Source: Bemisia tabaci (lineage: Eukaryota > Arthropoda > Insecta > Hemiptera > Aleyrodidae). Taken from it: a DNA stretch of 64,000 bases. Each line of letters starts with the position of its first letter. The stretch's first letter is position 1. The stretch covers positions 21,411,883 through 21,475,882 of the forward strand of contig NC_092802.1 in the NCBI RefSeq assembly GCF_918797505.1, written 5' to 3'. Positions 33,687 through 45,380 of the stretch are shown here, piece by piece. The notes below the pieces were generated by a model, which saw only the letters and a program-made list of their open reading frames with translations, ran no database searches and was not told where the DNA came from. Position numbers and translations under genes: made by a program.

Positions 33687-35543
33687 TTCCAAATAAAACT
33701 TTAGACTTAAAACACCCGGAGCTAAACATAGAGTCTGTTTCAAGGAATCAAATATACCCGCGAGTATTCCAACCCCTCACAAAGAGCAAGAACACATACA
33801 AGGTACATTAGGCGGTTAATCGGAAAAAGGTGGGGTCGTAATACCGGCTCCTCGGCCGTGAGTGCGCGGAGGGGCCGCGACTTTTATATTTTTCGTCCGG
33901 AAGGAGGAAGTGCCTTCGGAGCCTCTGGCGGATGCCGAGACGGGGGCTTTGGGGAACGACGCCGGGCCAAAAAGACCCTCGGCACCCCGCCCCCCTCCAC
34001 CACCCGGGGAGATGTGAGTAAACTACGAGACGTACGCCGTTTACCTGTGTGTGCTTTTGACGTTGTCACTGTTAGCTCGAAAGTTACTCGGTGAGGGATG
34101 GCGGTTGGGGATGGTGGTTGGGGATAGTTCGATGATGCTCTTTTGTATAATTTTGAAAGTTTGAGGGTCATATTCATGGTCGTTTCTTAAACAGCTCTCG
34201 GAGAGCCCTCGTATGGTTTATACTGTAAGTAGGAGACCCCAAAAATAGCATCATTCGAATGTAAATCGAAGTGTGTTGAAAGAAAATGGAATCTTTTAAT
34301 AGGGTACCTACTAAAACTCAATCTTGAATTTTCCTGGTATTGTTCTGATTTTTCCTACGAATAAATTGACACTCATTTGATTTAAAAAATCAACATATTT
34401 AATGAATTGAGTCAAATGTTTGGAAAAAGCTTGAAGCACTCAGAATTTTCTGACCCATGACCAATTTTCCAGATATATTCCTGATTTTTTTTGCTAACGT
34501 TAGATTTCTTAATTGTTCAAAGTTTTTCTGGTATTTACCGACGAAAGATACCCTGTTTAACGATATAAGGCCATTTATGTAAAAGGTCCTACTTGGAAAT
34601 CCATAAGTATACCTAGTATATACTAGTGAAAGGAAAAAGTGAAAAAGTAAGCCCTAAATGGACCGATTTTAGCGGGGAGGATCCAACCCACATTAAGTTG
34701 AAACTGAGAAAAAGAGGTTTGAAGTTTTATTCCTCCATAAGACTCAAAGTCCAAAATTACCTTTAACCCATGTTTTCATAAACCAATTTTTATTTTCGGA
34801 CTTTGAGTTTTTGGCAGAGGAAAATATACGACTAGTGGAACTCAAAAACGTTCTTCACTCAATTTTTTCGAAGATATGGGTTGGTTCCTTTCTGATAAAC
34901 TCGGCTTCCCACTAAGAAAATTTTGTCTCCGATTTTAGCTGGGGACTATTTGGCAACAGTGTGGTTACATCGGAGACTGTATTAAATTTTCACCGGTCAT
35001 AACGCAAACGCAAACGGGCGGATGTTTATTTCTGAGCCAATAACCCCCCCCCCCTCACCCCTCGTCGCTGCGTCGCTTCGACGAAGAAAGGGTCTTTTTC
35101 ACAAATTGAACAGCGGCGGCACAAAAGGATCCCTATTCCATATCGGCTCTGGGTCCATGAAAGTGCGTTTGCGTCCCTTCGCGAAAAGCTGCTCCGTTCC
35201 CCTCCCCGCGATGGGACGTCTAGCCGCGGGCGGGTGGCGGGCGATTTTGAAAAGTCATCGCCGTGAATGGTATTATCATGAAAGCTACAGGAATTTAAAA
35301 GCTCGTCGGAATGTGGTCTCGTAAAGCGGGACGGAATTGAAGATAAATAGAGATCTCGGACATGTTGAACTGAAATAATTTTTTCCCCTTTGAATTTTTG
35401 GCAAATTAATCTATCGCACCTTAAGGCACGTTTCAGCTGTTTCTACTCGCATAAATTATAGGCCGCATTCGATGATGGTTCGATGTATGGGTTGGTTCAA
35501 AACACAATAGAACATAACCTCAAACAAAAATTTTAGGATTTCA
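33687..35543. other. Unique interval with two GC-rich patches
   Basis: Patches at 33840-34020 and 35030-35240 are GC- and CpG-rich. Frames across them are open on both strands and unrecognised. No promoter motif is supported. Confidence 0.4.
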
Positions 35544-35552
35544 GTTGGAAAA

Positions 35553-37266
35553 GGAGTGAACAGATTGGCCCAGATATTCCGGACCACATTTCACCAAAAA
35601 CTGCTGTTTGTCAAACCGCCGTCAACACCTACCAAGCGGCGAGTAGGCCTTCGGCCATGCTCGGCAATCCTCGTAGCCCATCAGGTTGCCGCTCGCCGCC
35701 CGTAATCTCGAAGAAGGTTCGGCTCTACAACACCCTACACTTTTCGAATTTTGGCATTGGCATTCGGCTGATTCTCTTTTCCTCTTTTCCGTAATTAATA
35801 ACAATAAAAAATTCATTTAATCATTACTTACGGCACCTTGTCCAATTTGTGGCCTAGCGCCTCTACAACTTTGCAAATTTGACATTACCTTTTGATACAT
35901 TTCATCCCTTCCCTTTGAAATTACTTTGAATAAGTACACTTACACATCATCACACGGGACTTTTATCTGCATAGTTTACTTGCTTTATTCGCAAGGATCT
36001 TTTAAGAAGTAAATTCTTTCGATAACTTATTGGGGGATGGTCAAGTCACCAATTAGAGCCCATCATTCCATGCCATTATTATTACAGGACTAGGTTTCTT
36101 GCCTATAATTTGATGGCACCGTGAGAATAATAGATAACCGTATTTGATCCGTGCTTAAAAAATGAACTGCTGGTGGCAGAACCATCTTGGTGATGTTCAT
36201 TAGGATATTTTAGACTTTACTCTATCTTTTCAGCAGATGAACCTTACATGGTATCTTGTAAAGTTTTGCCTCATTTTCTTGAGTTCTACTTAGTTTGATG
36301 CCAAAAAACAAGGAAAATTTCAGTGGAGAAACGTGCCTTAAAGGTGATAGTTCCCCCTCATACTTACTATCAGAGTTCCAACGGAAAAAATCTTGTTGTC
36401 ATAGGTAAATACGGTTTCCATTGCTTCTTCAGCTGTTAATAGACAGCTATGCGGGTTTGCTGGAGAATTTGGTGACTGCTAGGATTGTTAATTAGTATCT
36501 CCGAAGCCTGGGTGTTACTGCATAAACTTAAAGCATTGGCTTCAACGCATCGCAAAACCAGAACCTTGGAGCGAAGTCCAGTGAACATCCATGAGAAAGT
36601 AAGTGGAGGAGCAAGGTACCTAGCATTGTTACATCCGGCTGGTTTTCACAACTACCGTTCCTAGGGATTTTAGGATTCAGATTCGCACATCAACCAGTAT
36701 CTCCCAATCATCTTGATATAGAGGCAGCTATGCAAGGCGCAGCCCGGTAGTCCAATGCTCAAGCCACTTAATTCAAACACAAATATTATCCTAACTTACA
36801 ACAAAATGACTTGTTTCTTCTCTAACAATGGAACCGGAAAATGTTACTTTGAATGCGCTGAGAAACTTCTTTGGTCGAGATGAAGAAACGTAAATGAAGA
36901 AATGGGTCCGGAACATCTCGACCAGGTACAGGCCCGCTTTGTTGTACATTAGGAGTCTGGAGTATCTCGCGCAATTTCACTTGAAATCACCATGAACAGA
37001 TCGACGGTGGTAACTGATATTTGATTTTAACGAAAGGGATAAATGTTAGACGCGGACGAAAGTTCTTTTGTCGAGGTGAAGAAACGCTAACGCGGAGAAA
37101 TTGAGTCTGGAACATCTCGAGGGAAGTCCGCTTCTGGTACGCTTTGTTTATGTCCGGATATGTCGCCGTTCGTTTGTTTTACATTAGGAGCGAGTTTGAC
37201 ACGATGACAGACTTTTGGTTTTGATGAAAAATTTGGTCTGGAATATCTGGGCCAAACGCAAAAACC
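35553..37266. mobile_element. Element C copy 2 (complete, without D)
   Basis: Flanked by the perfect 9-bp repeat GTTGGAAAA (35544-35552 and 37267-37275). Internal sequence runs collinear with C copy 1 end to end, with small indels. It lacks the 1.3-kb D insertion and shows the uninterrupted site (ATTTG at 36142-36146). It is therefore a natural empty-site control. Confidence 0.87.
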
Positions 37267-37275
37267 GTTGGAAAA

Positions 37276-38000
37276 GCTAGAAATGAGGAAAGTTTTCACA
37301 ATTACACTTTTCATTGGCATTTGGTGCTCAAAGGAATAAAAAGTCTATCACAAAAGACTCATTCCCTCAGATTTCTAAATTGACTTTTGAGGCTATATTT
37401 ACATGTTGAACCAATCGATATCGATACAATCTCACCTGTTAGATGCATCGAATACGATATGTTTTGTAAACGCTATAAACAGCTAACAGAGTGCAAACGC
37501 AAAGTATTGCAATCAGTTGGTCAAATCAAACGGCTGACTTCTGCATTCTTGTATAATATACTCTTAGTTTTAGGTCAGGGTTTACAAAATTGATTTCGTA
37601 GAGAAAAACGGGTGTTAATATGTGCCGCAAGGCGTAATGAATCACGTATTTCTGGCCCAATATTTGAAGTAAAACCAGTAATTTATCAACATTTATTCGG
37701 TGCTTATGTTTGTTTACATCCGGTGTAGATTGGCCTTAATGAAGGACATTCCTACATCATAAGGGTACAACGAATAATTGGACAACTTTCTACAAAGAAT
37801 CAGCCTACATCAGACGTGATCTAATTTTCTCTTGTGTTTTCTTTTCTAAAGAGAAAACTGAGCAACAATTTAGCTTGAAACTTTGGTGGTTAGTTATTCA
37901 CAGATAGAGTTTCGACATTTCGAATAATTTTCCTGAGAATAATTACTTAACAAGGAAAACAAGTTAAATTTTTGTTTTTTTTTACTCAGTTTTCTCTGTA
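37276..38000. other. No recognisable feature
   Basis: AT-rich, short frames, no repeat noticed between element C copy 2 and the A remnant. Confidence 0.4.
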
Positions 38001-38052
38001 CGTCAATATTTTCAATAATCCGGACTCTAGATCCAAGAGACTTTTTTCCAGG
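38001..38052. mobile_element. MITE A right-end remnant
   Basis: Only the tip TCCGGACTCTAGATCCAAGA and TTTTTTCCAGG survive. No left half is present. Confidence 0.55.
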
Positions 38053-38755
38053 TTCTTTTAATTGCTCTGCAAATGAGGCAACGTGAAATCCAGTCAGACT
38101 GATTCAGATTCCATCCATTAAATTCGAAAACTTGGAAATCCCGGGCCGCACACTCAGGTGTTAATAGCCTCCCCACGCTCGGATCCCGATTAAAAAATTA
38201 ACGAGAAACGACGCGACGGCGCGCGACCTCGGGAAGCTCCGTGGAAAATGTCACTCGTGGGTAGCAAGTGTGCCCCCCACCCCCACTCCCCCCACCCTCC
38301 CGCGGCGGGGTCCCCCGAGACAAAGGCGGGAACCGAGTTCAAACACACGGTTAACCCTAATTCCGCACGGATTAACCCTTGTTACATAATCCATCAGATG
38401 CAGGTGGCTCGGCGCTACACGGATGACATCGGCTTCCCACCCGCCGCATACAGCGTGTTCCAAAACTCTTGTTGCGTTCCTCCGTTGATATGATAGGGTT
38501 ACGCCAAGGAACTGCTCGTATTTTGGAGAAAGTCGCGTCAAATATATTGAGTTTTTGAGTTTTTCTAAAATTAAGCTTTTAGAAAGCTTCTTAAAATTAG
38601 TATTTGAATATTCACGAGTCTTTAAAGTGCATAAAAACGTCCTTTCGAGGAGAAAGGGAAAATGTTGACTGAAACGTACCATCGGCGGACGATAAGTAGT
38701 GCACGAGGTACGATACTCGAGTGATTGTACATTTTGATTTTGCACTATCGATGCA

Positions 38756-38990
38756 GATGTCTACTAAAACAGGCTGGACAAAAATCAGTACTTTTACAGT
38801 ACTTTTTCAGTACATTCCCAGGAAATTTCAGTACCTCCTCAACAGAAAAATTCAGTTCTTTTTCAATACCTTCAACTGACGAAATTTCCGCTCAAATTCT
38901 GACAAAAATGAAAAACATTCCGGACTTTCTTGCAAAATGTCCGCACTTTTTCAGTACTTCCGGACCCACCCCTTGAAAAGTCAGTATTAT
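38756..38990. mobile_element. Element U copy 2
   Basis: TGTCTACTAAAACAGGCTGG start, then CAGTACTTTTTCAGTACATT and CTCAACAGAAAAATTCAGT. The right limit near 38990 is approximate. Confidence 0.65.
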
Positions 38991-39546
38991 TTCCGGACTT
39001 TCCGGAAATTCTGAACTTGCAGGCACCCTGGGAAAACAAGAAGCAGCTTTTGTCCTGCCGCAATTACTTAAAAAGCATGTGCTATGTGCTACAGTCATTT
39101 TGCCTGGTCCATTGGTACGAAAACGTACGAAACAACTGAACGTTCAAAAACACTCTATACAGCCTTCAATCCCTCATTACGGTGGGGCGCCCTTTGACTG
39201 TCCCTGTCCTGGTTTTACCTCTCTGTCTGGACCACGTTCTGTTTCCTTTCGCTTGTACGCCTACCTCCATCCCTGCATCCCTCCCTCACATAGAGGTACA
39301 GTTTGAGCTGTGTCGCAGGACGATCGTGGTAAGAACCTGGTGTTTATGACAGGTTGTACTCTGGTCTTTGCTTCTGCAGGGGTTCGACTCTTTCGCGGGC
39401 AGTCATAGGGGACATAGTTGTGAAATCGAGGGGTAAAATCGTAATGTTTTTAATTTTATAAGGCAGAGTCTGAAGCCTGATGCAGGCGAAAAATACAGGG
39501 TTTGCGGATACTCTGTCGAATGCCAAAAACTCCGCATTTTCCGCCA

Positions 39547-39647
39547 CAGGGTGTCTACTAAAACAGGCTGGTCAAAAATAAGTACTTTTTCAGTACATTC
39601 TCGAGAAATTCAGTACTTCCTTCGATAGAAAAATTCCGTACTTTTTC
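39547..39647. mobile_element. Element U copy 3 (short)
   Basis: CACAGGGTGTCTACTAAAAC and AGTACTTTTTCAGTACATTC, cut off by the foldback starting near 39648. Confidence 0.6.
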
Positions 39648-39855
39648 AGTGTCTTTTTCAGTCACAAATGGGAATAAAGATTACACAGATTGACAGTTCT
39701 TCGTAATCTTTGATCGGCTCATTCTCAAATTCCTTTCTCCGTTCCTTCTCTCATTCCGTTTGTTCCTTGTCGAACCCGTTATTCCCCGGTCCATTCTAGA
39801 TTATGATCTTTGCAATCGGTGAAAGTGTAATCTTTATTCCCATTTGTGACACTGT
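39648..39855. mobile_element. Foldback CC at a U end
   Basis: CACAAATGGGAATAAAGATT and its exact inverse AATCTTTATTCCCATTTGTG, with CAGTGTC before and GACACTG after. The left tip has about 10 extra bases. Hairpin of about 190 bp. Confidence 0.65.
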
Positions 39856-40379
39856 GGAGGCCTAAAATACGGGAACCAATCAGAAATGGATTCACATTGT
39901 CTTGACTCTCAGTATCTCTAATTCAGGATTGCGGACCCAGAGTCGCGTAGGTCCAGAAGTCTTGACAATCCTCGACGGGGGAACCTGGGGCCTGGACTGC
40001 GGACTGCGCATGCGCTTGGCACGGAGATGAAAAACTCATCCTCCGCCCTCCGATGTAGCAGGCGTTTGATTTAATATGCGCGGGCAGTCGGTGCTATCGG
40101 TGAAACAAAACTGATGCGAGCATGCATATCTCCACGTAACCATGTCGCCGGGCGCTGATTTATGCCCCTGTAACACGGCAGCTAACCCCCAACAAACGTT
40201 GCCGAATGCATCACTAAACCATGAATGAATTCGACTTGCGATACATTTTCAAAATTTTCTCATCATTCGAATGTCTTTCCCTAAATTATAGTGCAAACGC
40301 ATCACACTGGGAAAAAAGTGACTTGAATTTGCCATCAAAAAATAAAAAAAACAGGCTCTTACGTGCTGAATGACAGAAG

Positions 40380-41256
40380 TGGCTCTATTTAAGCAAAAAC
40401 GATAAAGCACAAAAACATACACAGAAAAAAACTTCGTGCGTGGGACCCGAGGTTTAGGTCATATGGATCTCTGAAGTTTTCGGATTGAGCATCTGAACAC
40501 TTTAGGTCCAGCTGGTGAGGTTTGGATCACACATCTGAAACTTCAGTTCTTACATCTGAAGTACTTCGGTTTTCGCATCCGAAAAACTTCGGTTCTCACA
40601 TCCGAAAAACTTCGGTTCTCACATCTGAAGTACTTCAGATGTGTGATCCGAACCTCGACAGCTAGACCTACAATGTTCAGATGCTCAATCCGAAAACTTC
40701 AGAGATCCATATGAACTAAACTTCGGGTCCCACGCACGAGGTTTTTTTCTCCGTGCAGCCCGAATATACGAATAAATAGACCAAATTAAGTAAATAAGGC
40801 GATGAGCTTATTTGTTTTTGTATGTGTTTTTGGCAGCTGAAAATGAGCTCGTAACAGCTGGAAACGTATTGCCTTTTAGTGTTTTCAGCCTTGTTTACCA
40901 TTGTTTTAATTCCCTCCCTATCTAAGCAAAAATATTTTCGAATTTTCCGCCATGCGGATTAAAAAATCTCATTTTACATAGGTGGTGAAAAGCTTTGAGC
41001 AGAGAAAAAAATACTTTTGGCGACAAATTAGAGAATATTTTTGCTTAAATATGGAGGGTTACTAAAAATAGGTAAACAAGGCTAAAAACATTAAAAACAC
41101 TAAAAGGCAGTACGTTTCCAGCTGTTATCAGCTCATTTTCAGCTGCAAAAAACACTAAAAAGTAAATAAGCTGTCAGCCTTATTTATTTTAGTGTATTTA
41201 TTCGTACATTCGGGCTATGTTTTTGTGCTTTATCGTTTTCGCTTTAAACAGAGCCA
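40380..41256. mobile_element. Element H: long palindrome interrupted by F
   Basis: The left arm, once F is set aside, and the right arm (about 41020-41256) are reverse complements. They share TGGCTCTRTTTAAGC, ACGATAAAGCACAAAAACAT, CAGCTGAAAATGAGCT and GCCTTGTTTACC. The spacer is about 65 bp. The right end lies 3 bp from MITE A copy 6. No target duplication was resolved. Confidence 0.75.
40420..40755. mobile_element. MITE F copy 3 inside the left arm of H
   Basis: CACAGAAAAAAACTTCGTGC to the inverted ...TTTTTTTCTCCGTG. It splits the H left arm at CATA|GCCCG. The undisturbed site CATAGCCCG survives in the opposite H arm (about 41210-41220), confirming a TA target (TA left, CA right). Confidence 0.85.
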
Positions 41257-41259
41257 ATC

Positions 41260-41491
41260 CACTGGAAAAAAAACACATTGGATCTAGAGTCTAGACTCTT
41301 AAAAACAGCGACAAGAAAAAATACTCTTGATTCGATTAGATTCAAGCTTAAATCAAGAACCAGGCCTCTGAATTTGAGCGGATTTCCTTTTGATTTAAGC
41401 TGAAATCTGATTGAATCAAGAGTATTTTTCTTGTCAATGTTTTCAAGAGTCTGGACTCTAGTTAGATCCAATGTATTTATTTTTTCCAGTG
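41260..41491. mobile_element. MITE A copy 6
   Basis: CACTGGAAAAAAAACACATT to ...TTTTTCCAGTG, immediately right of palindrome H. A 4-bp duplication in the right arm (CTAGTTAGATCC) is private to this copy. Confidence 0.87.
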
Positions 41492-41505
41492 TTTCCTCAG
41501 ATCTA

Positions 41506-41600
41506 CTAAAACAGGCCTACACGGGTATCTACTAATCAGGGATCAGGGTCTACTAAAACAGGCTAACCAAAAATCAGTACTTTTACATTACATTCCCAAG
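41506..41600. mobile_element. Element U remnants
   Basis: Two close U tips (ATCTACTAAAACAGGC and GGTCTACTAAAACAGGCTAA), the second followed by CAAAAATCAGTACTTTTACA. The element ends soon after. Confidence 0.5.
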
Positions 41601-42198
41601 AAAGAAACAACTAACAACACTTCCAACCTGAATTTATTTTGAGCCAGACTTCAAACAGATCGGCGCCGTTTCCCGAGCCTTCCACGCCCTCCGAACAAAT
41701 TTGAAGGAATCAATCAAATTGTGGAGCAAGAAGCAAGTCCTGGCGCTGCCCGATGATTGATGTCTGGTTTCGTGACTGGTCTCCTCCTCGAGCCAAATGG
41801 GTGTCGATTTTATTTTTAAAGCAGCTTCTGTTTTCCAGACGTGTTTCCCTGGGTTGCCTCCTTTGTTCATCTCAACTTCCGAATGTAAATTTAGGGAATT
41901 CGACGACTGACGAAGAGATCTGTGCTCTAGAGTTCATCAATTTTTCGTTTTATTATACGAAAATGTGTAACTAAGCTGAGTATGGACAACTCGATTTATG
42001 TAGCTCTTAGGGCCCAAAAGGGCGACAACGTGAAAAACGAAAATCGATAGAAAAGTGCTGCTGCCAACCTATGCACTTGCTCTTGACAAGCCTTTGAGTT
42101 TTCGTCTTAGAAAATTAAAAATATTTTTATTGTTCATTTGTTAAAAGTGGTATCAGTTTAGGGGGAATCTTAATTTCGCTTCGAAATACTTGGACCGA

Positions 42199-42455
42199 TA
42201 CTGCCGTACTCGGGAAAAATGCCGTATGAGCTTTCGTCAGATGTCAAATTTACTTTGATGAAAGTCGAATTTTTAGGAAAACTCGTGAACAATTTTCATT
42301 AAATTTTTCGGAGCATTGTCTTTGTAATTAGATCTAAACTATCCGAAACTTTCAGGAGAAGATATTCATAACTCTCCTCAAAAATACCTGTTTTATACGT
42401 GGACATTTGGCAGCTCTCGAATGTTCACACGGCATTTTCCCTTAACACGACGGTA
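42199..42455. mobile_element. Element G copy 4 (diverged)
   Basis: Starts ACTGCCGTACTCGGGAAAAA with GCCGTATGAGC and ends with the inverted CACACGGCATTTTCCCTTAA. The right tip is altered (CACGACGGTA), so no target duplication is claimed. It marks the left border of the repeat-poor LRR-exon interval. Confidence 0.7.
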
Positions 42456-42867
42456 TACTCCTCGAAGAAATTAAAATGTCTGCAGTGAAAAAACAGATTT
42501 TAGCCGAGTAAGAAACTTTAGATGGTAAAAATTTAAGGCTATTTCAAACGCTTATGGGGAAACACTTTCCGGCTTTTCAAACCCGAATGCAATATCTTGA
42601 TACTTCCGAACCAATTTCAGAATCAAAGATTGATCTTTGCGACATACATGATGCTTTTCCTATAGTTTTCGCGGATAATCACTTCGATCTCACCTATTTT
42701 CTAGGTTGCTCGGCACCCTGATTTCGGATGTAACAAAACCAGCTTAGTGTAGATGAATAGAAACAAAATTTACTGAACCGCATAAAAGGGGAAGAAGAAC
42801 TTGAGAGTGCAACAACTACGAACGACATAGAAGAAATAATGAACAGCAATAAATAACACGAACTTAC

Positions 42868-42939
42868 AGATTTTTCAGGTTGGAGAGACCCTCAAATGCT
42901 GATCCATGAATCACGGTGATACTGTTCCCGCTGAGATCT
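42868..42939 (-). CDS. Internal exon encoding one leucine-rich repeat
   Basis: Read on the minus strand, an acceptor (TTTGTTGCAG) is followed by 72 bases and a donor (GTAAGTTCG). With the codon split 1+2 (phase 2 at both ends) it encodes DLSGNSITVIHGSAFEGLSN, then LKN and the first two bases of a Leu codon. This is exactly one 24-residue LRR (LxLxxNxIxxIxxxAFxGLxxLxxL), and no stop occurs. One-LRR 72-bp phase-2 exons are known in LGR-type receptors (glycoprotein-hormone, bursicon and relaxin receptors) and in other extracellular LRR proteins such as Slit. I cannot tell which applies here. The roughly 1 kb around it (42456-43560) is the stretch poorest in recognisable repeats, as expected near a constrained exon. 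No partner exon was found, so neighbours probably lie outside the window or were missed. Confidence 0.82.
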
Positions 42940-43726
42940 CTGCAACAAATCATAGACGATACTAAATAAATGGTGTGAAAATGATTTACTTTGAGGGTGA
43001 AAAATTTAAAAATAGAAGACAAAAATATTATGATAAATTATAAACATACCTATGTGTAGGAATACCTCGCGAAATAAAAATAGAACGCGAAAATAAACAA
43101 CTGACTAGATATGTGCTCGGAGCAATTTAGGTGAGGTCACAAATTATGGAAAGCAATTCGACGCCATGAAGAAAGAAGTTAAGAGCTGAGAGAAATACAA
43201 AGACGGATAATGAGTAATTTTCCTGCAACTGCTCACTATGATGAGAATTTTTAATGACATAATTCTCTAGACAGGGCCGGATTCACCTGCTTGCCGCCCA
43301 TGGGCCGCCCCCTTCTCATTCGTATTGAAACATCAATAAAAACCATCAAGAGAACGTACCAGCGGGGAAGGGGTGCATAAGACGCGTTTACTCGTGTTGA
43401 CCACACTTTTTGGGGATATGCCCTGTCAACACTACTAGCAAAAGTAAAGTTTTGTAAACCTATCTCTGTGTGGACAAGGCCTTCCATTCATGAGAAATGA
43501 ACTGAAGAAAAAACTATGAAAGAACAAACATGAATGTGGTTTAATGAGTTTAACCTCCGCCGCCGCGCCGCGCAGACAGCATTGTGTTTGGCGCAATGCG
43601 TGAAGTATTCACGTAGTCTTGTAGGCGCCATGCGTTTCACGCTGACCGCACTGTGTTTGGCGCAAAGCGTGAAGTATTCATGCATTCTTGTAGGCGCTAT
43701 CCGTTTCACGCTGACCGCAATGACCG

Positions 43727-44383
43727 ATGTCCGGACTTTTCGGCGCGACCGTTTCGGCGCCGGACTTTTCGGCGCGGATGATTCGGCACAGGATTGTTCG
43801 GCGCGGAATTGTTCGGCGCAGGCTTTTTCGGCGCACGTGCTATTCTTTTAAGAATACAAAAAGGGACTGCTTACCTTATTTTCCAGAACGATTTCCAGTC
43901 AAAATATTCTGGAGACAGGAGGACAAAGAAAGTGGAATTTGTGGGTCTGGAACCCTGGGTCTGATGCATAACGATGCTGTAAACCCAAACTTTGAATTTT
44001 TCGCCAATTAGCTTGGCCAAAATGAAAAAAGCATCCTCTGACTAAACACTGTGGAAATACAACTTTAATAGCATTTATCACCACTTTCTCGAAATCAATC
44101 ATGATTGAGACTGGGGACATTCCTGAAAGTGACTGGGCTAGAGCCCTAAATAATTTTGTGAACGTCTCACCTTTTTTGTTTGTTAACAAAGCAAAAGCAA
44201 GATGAAGACAAGATGCCGTGGATAAGTGATCAGTGCGACGAGGTATGAGGTGCCAGATTTACCGTCTATTGAAACACACCGAAAATTCCGTGCGCCGAAA
44301 AGCCCTGCGCCGAAAGCCCCCCGTGCCGAAACACCCGCGCCGCAAAGTCCGGCGCCGAAACGGTCGCGCCGAAAAGTTCGGGA
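43727..44383. mobile_element. Element S: MULE with TTCGGCGC-array inverted ends
   Basis: The left end begins TCCGGACTTTTCGGCGCGAC and the right end is its inverted match. Each end carries about 100 bp of loosely tandem TTCGGCGC units (left 43737-43835, right 44285-44378, inverted). Between them is the MULE transposase fragment. The element is bracketed by the direct repeat ACCGCAATGACCG (43714-43726 and 44384-44396). This is compatible with the 9-bp target duplication usual for Mutator-like elements plus chance or host-repeat extension. It interrupts a 69-bp tandem array of element Q. Confidence 0.75.
43899..44189 (-). pseudogene. MULE (Mutator-like) transposase catalytic-core fragment
   Basis: About 96 residues are open on the minus strand. 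The region containing IDFEKVVINAIKVVFPQ and GCFFHFGQANWRK matches the conserved part of MULE transposases: a catalytic Asp in D-F-E, the A-I..VFP helix and the C-x2-H-F motif. A full MULE transposase has several hundred residues, often with a FLYWCH or other zinc finger ahead of it. Here the first Asp, the final Glu and any DNA-binding domain are missing, so it cannot work alone. It lies inside an element flanked by inverted TTCGGCGC arrays (43727-44383), which is consistent with an internally deleted MULE. Confidence 0.72.
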
Positions 44384-44878
44384 ACCGCAATGACCGCGTG
44401 TGTATTTGATGCAATGCGTGAAGTATTCGTGCAGTCTTGTAGGCGCTGATATGTGTTACATCACGTAACAGATAATGTACAGGTACAGTACATTGTACTG
44501 TACCGCGGTGGATGACGTCATAAATCGAGTTTTTCGAGGCGCGATTTCTCGGTTAATTTTCAACGTAGAAAGTTGCTGTTTGGACAGATCTCCTTATGTT
44601 TAGTTGATCTGCAAGAATAAAACATCAAAACACGATTCTGTGACCAGCGCAACTGACTTATTAGACTAAGTTTGGCAAAAGGGTAAGGGAGCACAAATTT
44701 TGTGCTGATTATACAAACAATGTATGTCGTATTAGTTTTCCAATGCACATGGGGGCTTTTGTAGGTGCCTAGATTAGAATTACAAAATGTAGTCCAATCG
44801 TTCTTCTCGGCGAAAAAGAGTGAGCGAACGGCCGTTTAAACACGCTCCACCAGTTCACCGTGCTCCGACGGCACTGGC

Positions 44879-45380
44879 GCACAGTGGCTCGAGCCAATTA
44901 AAGAAGTCGGACACAGAATTGTTGACCAAAACTGCAAATTTGTATGTTTAGTTCGTCACATTTTAAATTTTTAAGGGGTATTTTAGGGGGTATTTTGAAT
45001 TTAAGGATTATTGATTAAACCTTTAGAGGTCTGAAAGCGTTCCAGATGGTCTTTCTGTTGATGCTGCGGTATTATGCTATTCCACTGAAGGTGCCAGACA
45101 CAAAGAGGGGGCAAAAAGGGGAGCTTAGAGAGAAAAACCCCAACCTACCCTCTAAACTAAACGAAAAGTGTTACAACGCGCGAATTTTTAACACTTGTGG
45201 TAAAAAATTTCAAAATTTAGAATTACTGTTTCTCGGCGTTTTTTAGCCTCTTGAATCTATCCCCAAAAGTTTCAATAAATTTCATGAAATTTCACTCTCT
45301 GAAATGTTTCATCTCTGGTTATGAGCTTTTAAAGTTTCGGAATTTTGTCCGACCTCTTCTATCGACCCGATCCACTGTGC
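44879..45380. mobile_element. Element K copy 5
   Basis: GCACAGTGGCTCGAGCCAAT and TTGTCCGACCTCTTCTATCG to GATCCACTGTGC. The interior contains a block (about 45090-45265: AAAGAGGGGGCAAAAAGGGG, then AGAATTACTGTTTCTCGGCG) shared with 60428-60600. Confidence 0.72.

Larger units (their letters stand above)
43571..44657. mobile_element. Element Q copy 2, with 69-bp tandem units, split by S
   Basis: Two full units of about 69 bp (43579-43713), each containing GTTTGGCGCAA and TCTTGTAGGCGC, are followed after S by a third partial unit. The right end, ...GTGACCAGCGCAACTGAC, matches the ends of Q copies 1 and 3. The left end is not visible and is probably truncated. Confidence 0.6.
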
